From Burhinus oedicnemus (taxonomy: Eukaryota; Chordata; Aves; Charadriiformes; Burhinidae): DNA of 64,000 nucleotides. Of the stretch, positions 1 to 12,500 are shown in pieces (position 1 is the stretch's first letter; every line of letters starts with the position of its first letter). The notes under the pieces are model-generated. The model was not told the origin of the DNA. It saw only the letters and a list, made by a program, of their open reading frames with translations, and did no database searches. The position numbers and the translations under genes are program-made. The stretch covers positions 11,707 to 75,706 of the forward strand of contig VFFE01006076.1 in assembly GCA_008921705.1 (NCBI GenBank), given 5' to 3'.

Positions 1-3000
1 CTCCGTATGTTCCCAGTCAATTTCTATTATCCTCAGAACATTTTTCGTCAATAATGACTATTTCCCCAAAAGCAAAGTAAAGAAAATGAGAGACCTGAGT
101 AGATTAGAAAGGAGATTTTTTATGAGCGATATGGGAACACACACCTCCCTGTATTTTTTTTCCCCAGCATAAAGTATATTCATGTAGACATTCGAACAGT
201 TCCCAAGGGAATTTTCAGTTTAAAATAAAAGACCAATCCCTCTCCATATTCAAGCTTGAAAACCTCCCTTTCCAGCTTAAGTATTTATACTTCAAAACGT
301 AGTACTGGAGTCCTTTACAATTCTGTCCTTCCTACATAGGATGTATGATGTAAGTGATGTTATGAAATTCAACATCTTTAACTAAGTGTGATGCACTTCA
401 CTATTTTCCATAGGGGCAGGGCATTTACTGTTCAACATTCAGTGAAAAAGATGGTTCTGGAAAAGATGGGTAGGTCAAATCCTACTTCTGTCAACTGATT
501 TAAAGATAAAATGCTTAACAGTTTTCATCCTAAGGCATTCATGGACACAAAACAATTAAGCAGCCTTCTCAAAGTGTTGAGATTTATCTAAAATTACATT
601 CTTTCCAGAAAGTCTAGATTCGCCAATTATTAGCATGAATTCTACTCGTATTAATTAAAGCTTTTTTTAGACTAACCCTACACTGACAAAGTGATTTTGT
701 ATTACTTCAACTGAACTTTCTCAACTATTCGTAAGTAGGACTATTGCTACTGAAGTGCTGTTGGACTGAGACTACTGACCCTGTGCTCTCAATCTCCAGC
801 TGCTGAAAACAGCAAGTCAGCAACCAGCTGCTCCTGCCTCCTCCACACAGGTACCACCCTAGTGTTGTTTCACCTCCTGTCAGGTGTCAAAGTGAAATAA
901 CGTGTGTCCTGTGGCTCTAGACTGCCCGAAAATTTTGGTATGTTTTCCAGAGGCAGGAAAACAGATTATACTTTTCAGTTTTTGCTCTTCCAAAACATGT
1001 AAGAAATGAAGCGTGTCTGTACATCACCAATGATGACCTCTGCCATCTGTCATTATATCCAAAACTCATCTAAACACTAGAAAAACACATCAACAATAAG
1101 AACCTTAACCATCAAGAAAAAGCACAATTTCCCATACAACGACTGCAGCAGCCTTGGAGTGATGGCAGCGTAACTACTCCAGGGACGCTTTATTTTCAAA
1201 TTAGACCTTCTTCAGTGGAATAATGATCTCTAATTAAATTCAAACACTTATAGTGACCACAGTTACACCTTGACACGCTCTCTACATACCATGCTATGCA
1301 ACTTTATCCACAGTAATAAAACTTCACAATTTAAGAGAATTGGATTTTTTTTTACAGCAGATATCACTTCATATACAGAAGACTTAAGTCACTGTACCAC
1401 ATCTAGGAACCCACTGTAGTAGCTGGCTTGACACTCAAGACAGTACTTTGTCTTCCTCAAAATAAACCAAGGTCAGAGAAAGAAGGTATTATCCAAATTG
1501 TAAGCATGTTAGCATAATCCTCATGCTTTTATCAACTGAAAACAAAAACTAATTAAACTAAAACTGTAGTTAAAAACTAATTTGCAAAATCCTTCTTTCT
1601 TACCACTCCTCCTTAATTGGTATCTTCAGCTCATACTGATCATTGCTGTTTTTTTCAGTTCCAGGAAGGCAAATGTCCATTTCAGAAGGCTAACTGGGAA
1701 CAGCCACTTAAGACTAGAATGAAAGATCCCAAAAGTCCCTAAAACCTTAATAGACATCCCAGGCCCTCAACTAGGTCTGGCAGAAAGGAATGCTTGGACT
1801 TCAACTGAATTGACTGAAATCCAGACGCAGGTTAGCAGTATTCTTTTCCATGCTAGCAAGGAAACTTGTAACTGATAACTTGCCCAGCAAAGAAAAAGAT
1901 TACAGCAGCTGAGCAACACTCAGTTTTGCTGTCTAAAATCTAATAGTTAGCAAGTCTAATGCATATACACCTCTTTGCTAAATATCTTATATAAATAGGA
2001 AACATCACATGAGCATCTGATGCTAAGAATGATTACTATCGTAAGCTAAGCATGGATCTTCAGGAGTATTCCACATATAGGCCAAAGACATTATTTAAGG
2101 AAGACAAAAACCATGTAATGAGAGGTACTTGGGGGTGAAGTTAACTTTCAGATTTGAAACACTATGACAGCTGATCAGTGCTCCCAAAGATAGGAAATTA
2201 ATACTTTTATACTGCTTTGAATAATTTCAAAAGTTCCAAAGAGCGTAAGAGCCTGCAGGACTGTAGAGCTAAGGACGAGAAGAACATGGCCTCCTTTTTC
2301 AGTAGCTGCAAGGCATTAGATCAGCTCAACTGTAATATGCAATTTCACCACCGGATGAGTCATTTAAGAAAAATGTAAGAAAAAGAACAAATAAATCTCT
2401 AGCGAATATTTATTTTCATCACATTGAGCACTACTGTTCTAAGCAGACATGCCACAGCAATAACAGTGTTTTCCCCTTCTTTTTGAACACTAAGATATAA
2501 CGTATTTGAGATTATCACAGTCCTCTGTGAACAATCAGTCTACAAATAGGGCTCCAAAGCATCATGATGATATAGAATACAAGCAGCCGGCAGTTTAGGT
2601 GTTTTCAACACAGGCGTATCATTTCAGATTGAAGAAGGGACTGGCAAATTCTGTCTCTCTGAACTTGGTATCAACTGCCCCAAAAAACAACACCCCCCTC
2701 AGACCTCTTTCATAGTTGCCCACCCACCACTAGCCTTCCCACCCTTCAAAAAGGAACAGTTGCATTTGCTGCTTTCTTTCCTCTCTAACAAGTTCATTAT
2801 GAAACCAGTAATTTCCAATGCAAGTGACAAGAGTAACAAATATAAAAATGTCACTCTAAGTTAAACCTATAAAGTGAAATTTACTACATTCAAGTTTAGT
2901 ACCTCAGAGTAACTGTAGAACTATTAACTATATTACTCTAGCCACTTGCTTAAGAAGTGGTTCAGCACACTTCGGTAGTTGTTTTTCACGTCGAAACAGT

Positions 3001-3448
3001 GACCAAAATTTTAGTATGGAATCCAACACTTTCTTTAACAGGTTTCTTCTGTTCCTAATCACCACCACTAAGTACCACACACACATTAACCAGTCCATGT
3101 TTGACACCAGTGAGATAGGTGTGCATTTTACAGAAATAGATGTGAAATAAATCATAAAAACCTACTTGAGATTATGCAGAAAACCTGTGGTACAGTCTAG
3201 AGATTTTAAGTGTAATAACTTAAAAGCTATACTACCTGCTGTAATCTTAATAACTCAGATACAATGCTTCCCTCCCCCATTTATCCCATCGATATTTTTT
3301 TTTCATTAAAACATCCTAAAAAGTGGTTTTGTGTGTCTTCTGCTAGGACGTACAAATCTATTACGTGAGTTTTATTTATTCAAGTTTTTCTCATTTGTAA
3401 TTTTGCCTCCCTAGGTTTCAATCAGCAAGTAAAACATAAGCTCTGTAC
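1..3448 (-). other. CARNMT1: CARNMT1 intron 4, running off the left edge
   Basis: I looked on the minus strand for the next conserved CARNMT1 segment (the WIHQF and GDFQEIY regions) and did not see it. The DNA is AT-rich with frequent stops in all frames. I recognise no repeat in it. Confidence 0.6.
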
Positions 3449-3589
3449 CTGTTGAGTACAAAGTTAGAAGAAAAGAGCATAAAGAGGCTCCATTCATTTC
3501 CTTGGCAAGCATAACCGAGCATAGCTATTTCCCACGCCAATCTACCTAGCCCAGCACCAGGTACCAGGATATTAACTTTGGAGAAATCC
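3449..3589 (-). CDS. CARNMT1: CARNMT1 coding exon 4 (SAM-binding motif I)
   Basis: The acceptor is TTCTGTTGCAG|GGATTT and the donor CAACAG|GTACAG. Its 141 nt encode [20 protein letters not shown], then the conserved [16 protein letters not shown]. This is the last exon I could find before the left edge. Confidence 0.95.
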
Positions 3590-6500
3590 CTGCAACAGAA
3601 CAAAAATAATAGTTAAGACTTTATCTGATACCTCTTAACAAAACTTAAGAGGTCCAGTCAAACATTTTTTCCCCCATATACTTAGATATTATATTTCCTG
3701 TATGACTTTACTTTTTAAATGCAAACTGAGCCAGTTCGAATCAGATTGGTTAATTGTATAAAATAATTCACAGAAATTACTCAAAAGGACATATACAACC
3801 CTCATTCAGAAGACAGAGCATAATTACAAAATCAATTTTTTTTCCCTGAAAACTTCTACAGTTATCAAGCTAAAATTTCTTAAGTGAATTAAGGAAGAAC
3901 ATCATCATATAGCACCATTTATTTTTCTACGAGGCCCACTGATAACCAACAAATATTCTAAAAATCTTCTCAGTTACATTGCATGAAAAATAAACATGTA
4001 TTTGGACATCAGAAACAAAACAAAACAAAATTTCCAAAAGCTGATGAGCAATTCAGTCTGTAAAAACCTTGAAGTAGTTACCTTCTCAGCGACTGTGGGG
4101 TTTACGTATGCTGTTCACTGGTTTCACTCAAACACATTAAGTGACATAAGATTTTCTAAATCAAAGTACATTGCAGCTCTCTAACCATTCACTTCCCTTA
4201 ATGAGGCATCAAGTTGAAGACCACCAGAAGACATCCAACAGTGTATGTTTACTGTGATACCTAGAAAACCTCTCCCATCTTCCAAGTTCAGCAACTAATG
4301 GAAAAACTAAGAATCTCAAAATTTTCTCCTTTTTCAGGCAGAAAAGGCAATATATACGAATTCTAACCATTAGACTTCCATCACAATGCAATCAAACCCT
4401 CACTCATAAAAAAAACCCCACTCCCATGCCAAAGTGAAGATACTTAATCTAAAAAGAAAGAATTTTTCAGTTTCCAATCATGAACAAGACTTCATAATTT
4501 CATATACCAAAAATACAAGCGTGAACACTCTGACTACCCTCCCTTTTGCATGTCACCTTCACAGACAAAACATCCATGTATCAATTTATATGAAACTAAA
4601 TGAAGGAAGCCACAATCAGCACTTCCAAACATATGATGAAAGCAAAATGCAAAGCCTTTGACTCCATAAAAATTCAGGATGACAAAAAGGGTTCGAAAGA
4701 GTTAGTATGCTGCATAAGCATGAAGATGAGTGAAGGAGCTACGTGAGTTCTGAAAAGTAGCACATTTCTGAAAACTATTACCCAAAACCAAAAGAAAGCA
4801 TTATTCTTTTCTAAAGGCCACAAAAACTAACAAAGCAGTTTTAACAGTCCCTTTTGGTTTGTGGCTTAATCATCTAACTAATGAAGGCTCTCAAATGGAA
4901 AATCAAAGTTCTTCTCAGTCCTGATTTTCATTTCCATTCCATTGTAGTTTCAGATTCTTTGTTTCTGATTAACAAGAAGCACGAAACCAAGACTTTGCTA
5001 TCACTTAAGAGCACTCCTGTGAAGCAACCATTCTCCTTACTTTTCTTTTACAAAGAAAGCCAGAAGAAAGCTAGCCAGGAGGTTCTACTGAAAAAAGAAA
5101 GATTAATTCAGGGGAAAACTACTTGCTCAAGACGGAATTTTTAAAAATAGGCACCCAGAAGGAAAAGGAGGAAGAAAATCCATTTTCTGAGAGAATCTAG
5201 AAAAAAATCAATTTTACAGCTTTTTCTATTTGTAGTGGTACACTGTTATTCCAAATATATTTCTAGCCTCATCGATTTCTTAATTTCCTTACAATTCAAC
5301 TTTATTAATGAAATATTTAGACTAGCTCTACACAGATGTTTGCACCCCCATGTGGACACTTCTACAATGAGTGGGCTGAAAAGCCTTACGCCACTCCCAA
5401 GATTATCATACATTGATTAGAAAATACACTTTTCTTAAAAGAACCTAATAACTAATAGCTATGTAGGTGTAATCACATTTCAAAATCTGCACCTTTATTC
5501 ATTCTAAAACAAGACAAAGCCTCTAACAGTCATGTGAGTTGATTTTAAATTGCTTGTAGTTGTCTTGTATCTTTTTATTCACAATATAAAGCTTTGTATC
5601 TCTGAACTAATTTTTCCAATTCTGTCCTAGAAAACAGTTAATTCTAACTGCCCTTTCCATTGCACATTTATTAAGGGATTGAAGTCTGTCTGTAAACTTG
5701 TTAGTAATTTAACTTCTATCTATACTCTTCATATCAGTTGCTAGGGATTGGTTCTGGCTACCAATTTCCTTCAGCATACAAAGCACAGCTAATAGAATAT
5801 AATATAATCAAATGTGAGCCCACTAACATTGACGCTAGCCTTCCAAAATGGTTCAAGAGCATTTTTTTTTTAAACTATAATCACAGAAATTAGGTATGTG
5901 GCAAACTTACTGCATAACAAGTAGTGACTGTTGATAGTGTGCTGCTATCAAAAAAAAATGCTGAAACACCTTTTGCTTTTCAAGACTTAAAAGGAATTGT
6001 TAGTGACAAACTGTTGATGAATTTCAAAAAAATGAAAAAACGGGTGGTAGTGGGACCACTCCAATGCACTGTTATGTTAATTTTTGCATCATTACAACAG
6101 CTAAAAAATTTTAATTGCACAGACATGGCTTTTTTAATGGCTACAGTCATAAGACAATTTAGGAGGCTAGAAAAACCCACTTTCCTTTGGTAGATATATA
6201 ATTGCAGCAGTAGCAGAGACATTTAAAAAAAATCCCAAACTCTGATAACTGATAATAACCCAAGGGTATCCACAGTGAAACTAGCCAGCAGCAGCAGGAC
6301 TTCTATGATGCAGATGTAGCATTGGTTGGGAACATAAATGGGTATCCAACGAGTACCCATTAAAAACCTGTGGGGCAACAAGGAAGAAATATTGACTTAT
6401 TAACCTGACAGGTGTGGGAAGAGAAGGCTAATCAAAGAGCCGGGAAGAGGGCTGCATGGTACTGTTTGGCTCAACTACTGAAACTGCAACAGTCTCTTAA

Positions 6501-9500
6501 AAATGTAGCGGAGAAGTATCAGACAACTAAAATCTGTCATTCCATTACTGTACTGCATTTTGCAGTGTGATATACTTCCAGCTTTCAGAATTTTAATGCC
6601 ATTATGAAGATTTTAACTTGGTATCCTTTGTTTAAGGGAAAAATTGTACTTGATAAAAATAGAGGCTTATTTTATGCCTATTGTGCTTTAACAAAAAAAT
6701 TATAGTGCTGAAGGGGTAAACTGGAGTTCAGCAAAAGAAAAGTTAGCATGTGTGATCAAACACAAACCCCATTTTCATAAACTAAACAGTGCAATTCTAA
6801 GTTATCTAATGATAAGAAGTGATAAGAACTATACAGCCTTTACACAGATCAGTGGAAACATCAGCATAGAATCACTGACGCTCCTTCTTTCCTGATGTCT
6901 TATCTCTGTAATGTCTGTAAATTTAGATAGTGAACAGATCCAATTCTTAGTACAGTATTTTTCATTAATTTACTGTAATCATATTTTCAGAGTTTTTTTT
7001 TTAAAAAGACAACTACTTTTCAAATAAAATAGTGCAGGTACCTAAAAAGCACAATCATTTGAAGAGCAATTCTTCTCCAAACTTAACAGCTGAGGTTTAT
7101 ATACTTCCATGTAAAGACCTGCAAAGCCTTCAGTGGACTACAGTAACACTGAATATACAGTTTGCTCTTAAATCCAATGTTTAAAGCAAAATTTAGGCTA
7201 AGCATAATTTTTAATGAGATAAAAAACCTTGCAAGGACAGAAGTATTTTATATAAAGTTAAATAAAATGTGTATAAAGCAGAAATTTTATCATCATTATA
7301 AACGTGACTAAGGACATGCAAGAAGTATAGACAAGCTTGGGTTTAGGACTAAAAAGCTACATTTTTCAAACAAAAAAGAAAACTAAGCACCGGTGACTTC
7401 TTTTCAGCTGTCCTGCCACTATCATGGAAAATTCACTCAATTCCTGGATGGTGTGACAGACCTAAATTTCAAGTTAAAGGTGGTTCCGGAGGCCACGTTA
7501 ATGAATAAAAGAAAACTTTGGAGAAAATACCCAAGTTTACCGTTCTTGGCCATGGCATGATAATTAACTAAAAGGTTAACTATTTCTTTGGTTCCTTTTG
7601 GACAAGAAGCTGATGGTCTTTACATCCTTTCACATAAGCAGGAAGGGTAACAGTAGAAGCAAAAGAAAATCAAGATGACAAAAGGGGAATTCGAAAAAAA
7701 ATTAATATATTGGCATGCTGATTTAGATTTTCAACTTAAATGTTTCCCCATAAAAATGCTTTAACAAACACACTCCATCACGAAATAAAAATGTATCTAT
7801 CTTTTAGTATTTTCTCCTACAGAAAGCAGTGATCATGGTTCATTCAGAGCCAAGAAATCAAAGAAATTGAAATGGCTTCATCAAAAGGCAGACAATACTA
7901 TAGAGACCCTGTGAGGTGAAACACAAATTCCAACATGAATAACGGAGGAAATCTATCAGTTCTTCAGGAAGACCTTATCTCACGGGACTTCGCTTAAAAC
8001 TGCTTTGTTGATACTACTAACAGATTCTGTATTAAGATGCTAAATGGAAAGAATGAATTATTTCTGAAGAGGAATGGAAGGCAGAAACAGCTTTTGCCAT
8101 TTTATTTTATTCTTAAGATGACAGTTTTGTCAGAAAACTGGACTGAAACACAAGATAATAGTAGCACCTACTCACAAGACTGTTCCTATATACAAATGCT
8201 TTCAACCATTGCTTGTATCTCTTCTGCTTCCCAGAAGTGGAAGCATATAGAGCACTTCACTTCTTTTCCTGTTCTTTGTGCACCAACTGAACCAATACAG
8301 GCCAATTTTGCAAAGAAGATCAACAACATAACATGTGCATGCATGGAGCAAAACATACCTGAATAGTTTCAAAAATTTAAACTCCTTTTTCACACGACTC
8401 CAGTGCATGGAACCAATAATGTTAACAAATAATGTTCACTAGAAACTGAATATACAATTCCATTGAAGCATTAAAAAGTAAAAGGTGACTTGTACCAACA
8501 GTTGTAAATTTAAAATATTTATTTCTCCATCTTTTTCAATGCAAAATACATCTAGACAAAGCTGTTTCCATCACCCAGTGCCAACAACACAGTCTTCCTC
8601 TAGCACTTTCATTTAATCATCTCAGGACACTTTGGCACTCCATAAAAAGGGGAACTCCACAGGCATGTAAAGCTTCGCTCTGAGGTTCCATCTACAGGCT
8701 GTTTTCCCACATTAGCACTACAGCCAGTCCTCTCCAGAGAAAACGGACTTTGCACCCACTATACACAATAGCCAGAGTAACTTCACTATGGCCAGTTCAG
8801 TCTCTCTCCATCCCTTCAAACTGAAAACAACTGCTCCCATCTGAAACTGTAAAAAAGGAACGAGATTTACCAGCCAGCCCGCCCTGCCAGGGAAGTTACT
8901 TCTCAGGTAAGGGTGAGGTGGCACTGCCAGTTAAGCCTGAATACACACGAAGAGAACAGGCCCTTCTGAACGACTCTGCTTCTTCCCTCAAAGAGGTAAG
9001 CCCACCTAAGTAGGAGAGCCTCCGGTCACTAGGAAAAAGAGCAAGCTGATGACAGTAAGTAACAATACGTGAACAGAGAAAAGGTTTTACATAAATGCTA
9101 CGACAGCTCCATAACGATCACGAATATTAAACCCTTAAATAGGTATATATGTAATACACATTTTATAAATAAAAAAAAAGTTTCATTTGAGAAACTCAGA
9201 CTTGTAGTAGAGATGTTTGATCTATACAGTGATCTTTTGAGATTTCTGTAGAGACAAAAAAAACCCAACTGGTATTTCAGAGCCATCACAACAGAGACAG
9301 AAGCATTGTCACACTGGTTGTGTTTGACAATAACAACAAACAGAATTCCTGGCAAAGAAGCACAAAGCTATCAACTCCAGATTCACCCAATCTGTTACCA
9401 CATGTTGCTTCCTAATACCACCTGGAGAGTTTGACATACGAGTTCATCGATGATTAATGTAAAAGTCAAGATTTTTCAACTTCAGTCATGAAGCTTAAGA

Positions 9501-12500
9501 TTTGACATGTTACCTCTCCCATAACTAAAAAAGGTAGCACACAGAGAAGGTGAAATTCTACCGTGAAGATTAGAAAGATTACTGTCAAAACTAACTACGA
9601 CTTTTCCTACAGATCTGCATATCAGAGGTACATCAGTTAACTTGTAGCATTTAATTCATTTTTATCACACGCAGTGCACTACAAGCACTAAAAACATTGC
9701 AGAAAGTTCACCTTCAGATACAACATTTTTAGTGGTGCATACATCTTGGTAACTTAGACCATGGCAAAAGAGAAACCAACCATGTCCATTCCATGTTCTG
9801 CCACCACTAACAGTCTTTACTAATGAAAATCAAATGATGGCTAGTGGAAGATACTTTAAAATTGGTACAAGTGCATTATTAGCAATTACTGAGAAAGAAG
9901 AAAATCCACAGTAACATCCAGCTATATCAAACCTAAGTTCTGACCTGTTAAATTTATGAGTACAAAGTTTACATAATTTCCCATTACAAGAGTGCTAAGT
10001 TTAAACTGAAATGTACTTTATGACTGGGCTGAATAAATGGCAGAACCATTAAATACAGAATTCTTACAGCAGTAGTACCCTCTGAGATTCTACCAGTATA
10101 CTTCTACTTGAAGTTACCTAAAAAAACCCTGCACTGATTACTATTTTGATGGTGTTAACAAGCCAATGCAGTTACAAAGTTACCCTCATACATGCAGCGA
10201 AGCCTTTTTAAGACTGGCTTTGTAACACGTCTGAAACCAAGGCTAGAATTAAGTATTTGCAGGGTAAATTCTTAGCGCAAGAAAATTGTTCTAGAAGTTA
10301 AGTCTTCCTCTCTCCTTCCACCATGAAGGGCAATTCTCATACTTGCTGCTGTCACAAGGGTCCTCCCCTTTATCTGCAGCACACGCACTTTGAGAATCTG
10401 CTAACCTGCAAACTTTACCTCACCGAGCACAACTGAGTGAACTTCACAACCTCCTGAGGTCTCTTACTTGAAAAGTTAACAGATATCCCATTACATCAAG
10501 CTGCAGGGAAAAAAAAAGTTAATTCTGGTTTACCTGGTATTCCTTTGTGAAGTTTACGATTACGCTCTTTTCCAACACCTTGTATTAGAAACAAAAACTG
10601 TCTTGATTAAAAACATAAATTCCATTGCATTCACAGTAATTTATGTATTTTTCTATCCAAACTTCTCATTACTCCATAAAAACTTTGTTAGATTCGTGCA
10701 ACAGTGTATGCCCATGTAAATTAAGTCTTAAAACACTATTACCATCTTTCTTTTGGAAAGTTCTTTATAATTTCACTAATGATTGGCTGGTAGCAGGAAT
10801 CTCTCTCAGGCTTTCCCTCTTCACTCCAGTCTCTCACAAATTGTTTCAAAGTAGATTTTAATTTATCCATGTCAAATGTTGAAGCTGGTGTAATCTTCCC
10901 TCTTTCCTGATAAAAGTGAGGGGGGAAAAAAAAAGGTTAGTGGAAAATGTACCAAGCACCTTTCGTCTTGGGAAAAAAAAACCCTAGTAAATTATAAACA
11001 GACAAAAGCCACGCTGTAAGGGCTGCTGGGAGTTTCAGCTGACAAAGCACTCACCTTTCACTCCTGGGACCAGGGCTCAAATCCAACTTAGAATCCTAAA
11101 CAAATTGAGTTTGCTGGTCTCAATTTGGCAACCAAGAGACCAGGTTCCAAATCAAAAAAACAATACATAGTATGGCATAGCAGAGCATATTGGGTAGTCC
11201 CTATTCAGGAAAGGACCAGGGCTTAGATAGTGCAGAGGCTGAACTGCTTACCCTGAGAACAGGATCCCCTTTGGGTATGGATGAGGCAACACTGAGAAGC
11301 TCACATTACAGCTGCCCATTACTGTACCTTGCCTGCAGATACCAAAAAGGGACTTCAGTTTCCATCTCTGCCAGACTTTTAAGTCTGAGTGCAATTTTGT
11401 TTGATAGAGATGCCACACTGAAAAAGCAGTTAAGTAGTGGAAAAGTTTTTACAGGTAAGAATATGAAAAACAAATACTTGGCCTATCTAAAATTGTGGCT
11501 GATTTAGAATGCCATAACATATAATAACTTACAGTGAGACAGACAACACCATTTATGCTATACGTAGTTAACTGAAAAAATAACTTTAAAATGTAACCAG
11601 GATAGAGCTAGAACTCTGGAGTGAAAAACTGACTTTTAAGAATAAGTGATTATGGTGATTTGCCAGATTCACAACTAGTTTTTGTAAGTGTAACTACAAG
11701 GACTAACGACAAATAGTTTTATTAAACATCAGCGCTACAAGATGTGAAAGACAAGAGTGAGAAAATGTAAGCAAATAGGAAATAAGAAAGGAGAAAATAA
11801 AGAAGGCAAAAGGAAAGAAATTGGAGGCCTAAAAGTGTGAAAAACAAATGTAGAAAATCCCAAAGCGTACAGAATTTAATTCTGGAGTATGAAAAAGTCC
11901 ATTTTAACATACGTCTTCTCCATATTCTTTATTTTCAAACATATGAACGCAGTCATTCACGATGGTCTGTAGTATCTCTTGATTATGATCAATGCACTTC
12001 CGAATCTTGTCAAGGTGAGGAAGGAATTGAGGAAGAAGACTCTGTTGGTTAGCTGGGAGAGATTTAAACTGCCTCTCTGTTCTGTTCACTCGTTCATGCA
12101 TATTCGTTCTAAAAAGCAAAAGGTTTAAGGTCTTTAGATATTTAGAAGCAATACACACACTAAATATAAATAATTCACTCTAAGCTACTCCAATTACAAT
12201 TATTCATTTCTTTAGACACAAAAAGTGATCTGACTTTGTAATTCCTTACTAGAGAACAAGAATGAAGATCACCTTGAGTGCTATCACACAGCACATACAA
12301 GACAACCAAGTGATCAGGCCCAGTCAGCATGGGTTTATGAAAGCCAGGTCCTGCCTGACTAACCTGACGCCCCTCTGTGATAAGGTGACCCACTTAGTAG
12401 ACAAGGGAAAGGCTGTGGATGTTGTCTACCTAGACTTCACTAAAGCTTTTGATACTGTTTCCCACAGCATTCTCCCAGAGAAACTGGCTGCTCATGGCTT

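Noticed and set aside
11073..11084. B-box-like motif as a tRNA gene
   Set aside because: No cloverleaf can be drawn from the flanking bases, and the acceptor stem does not pair.
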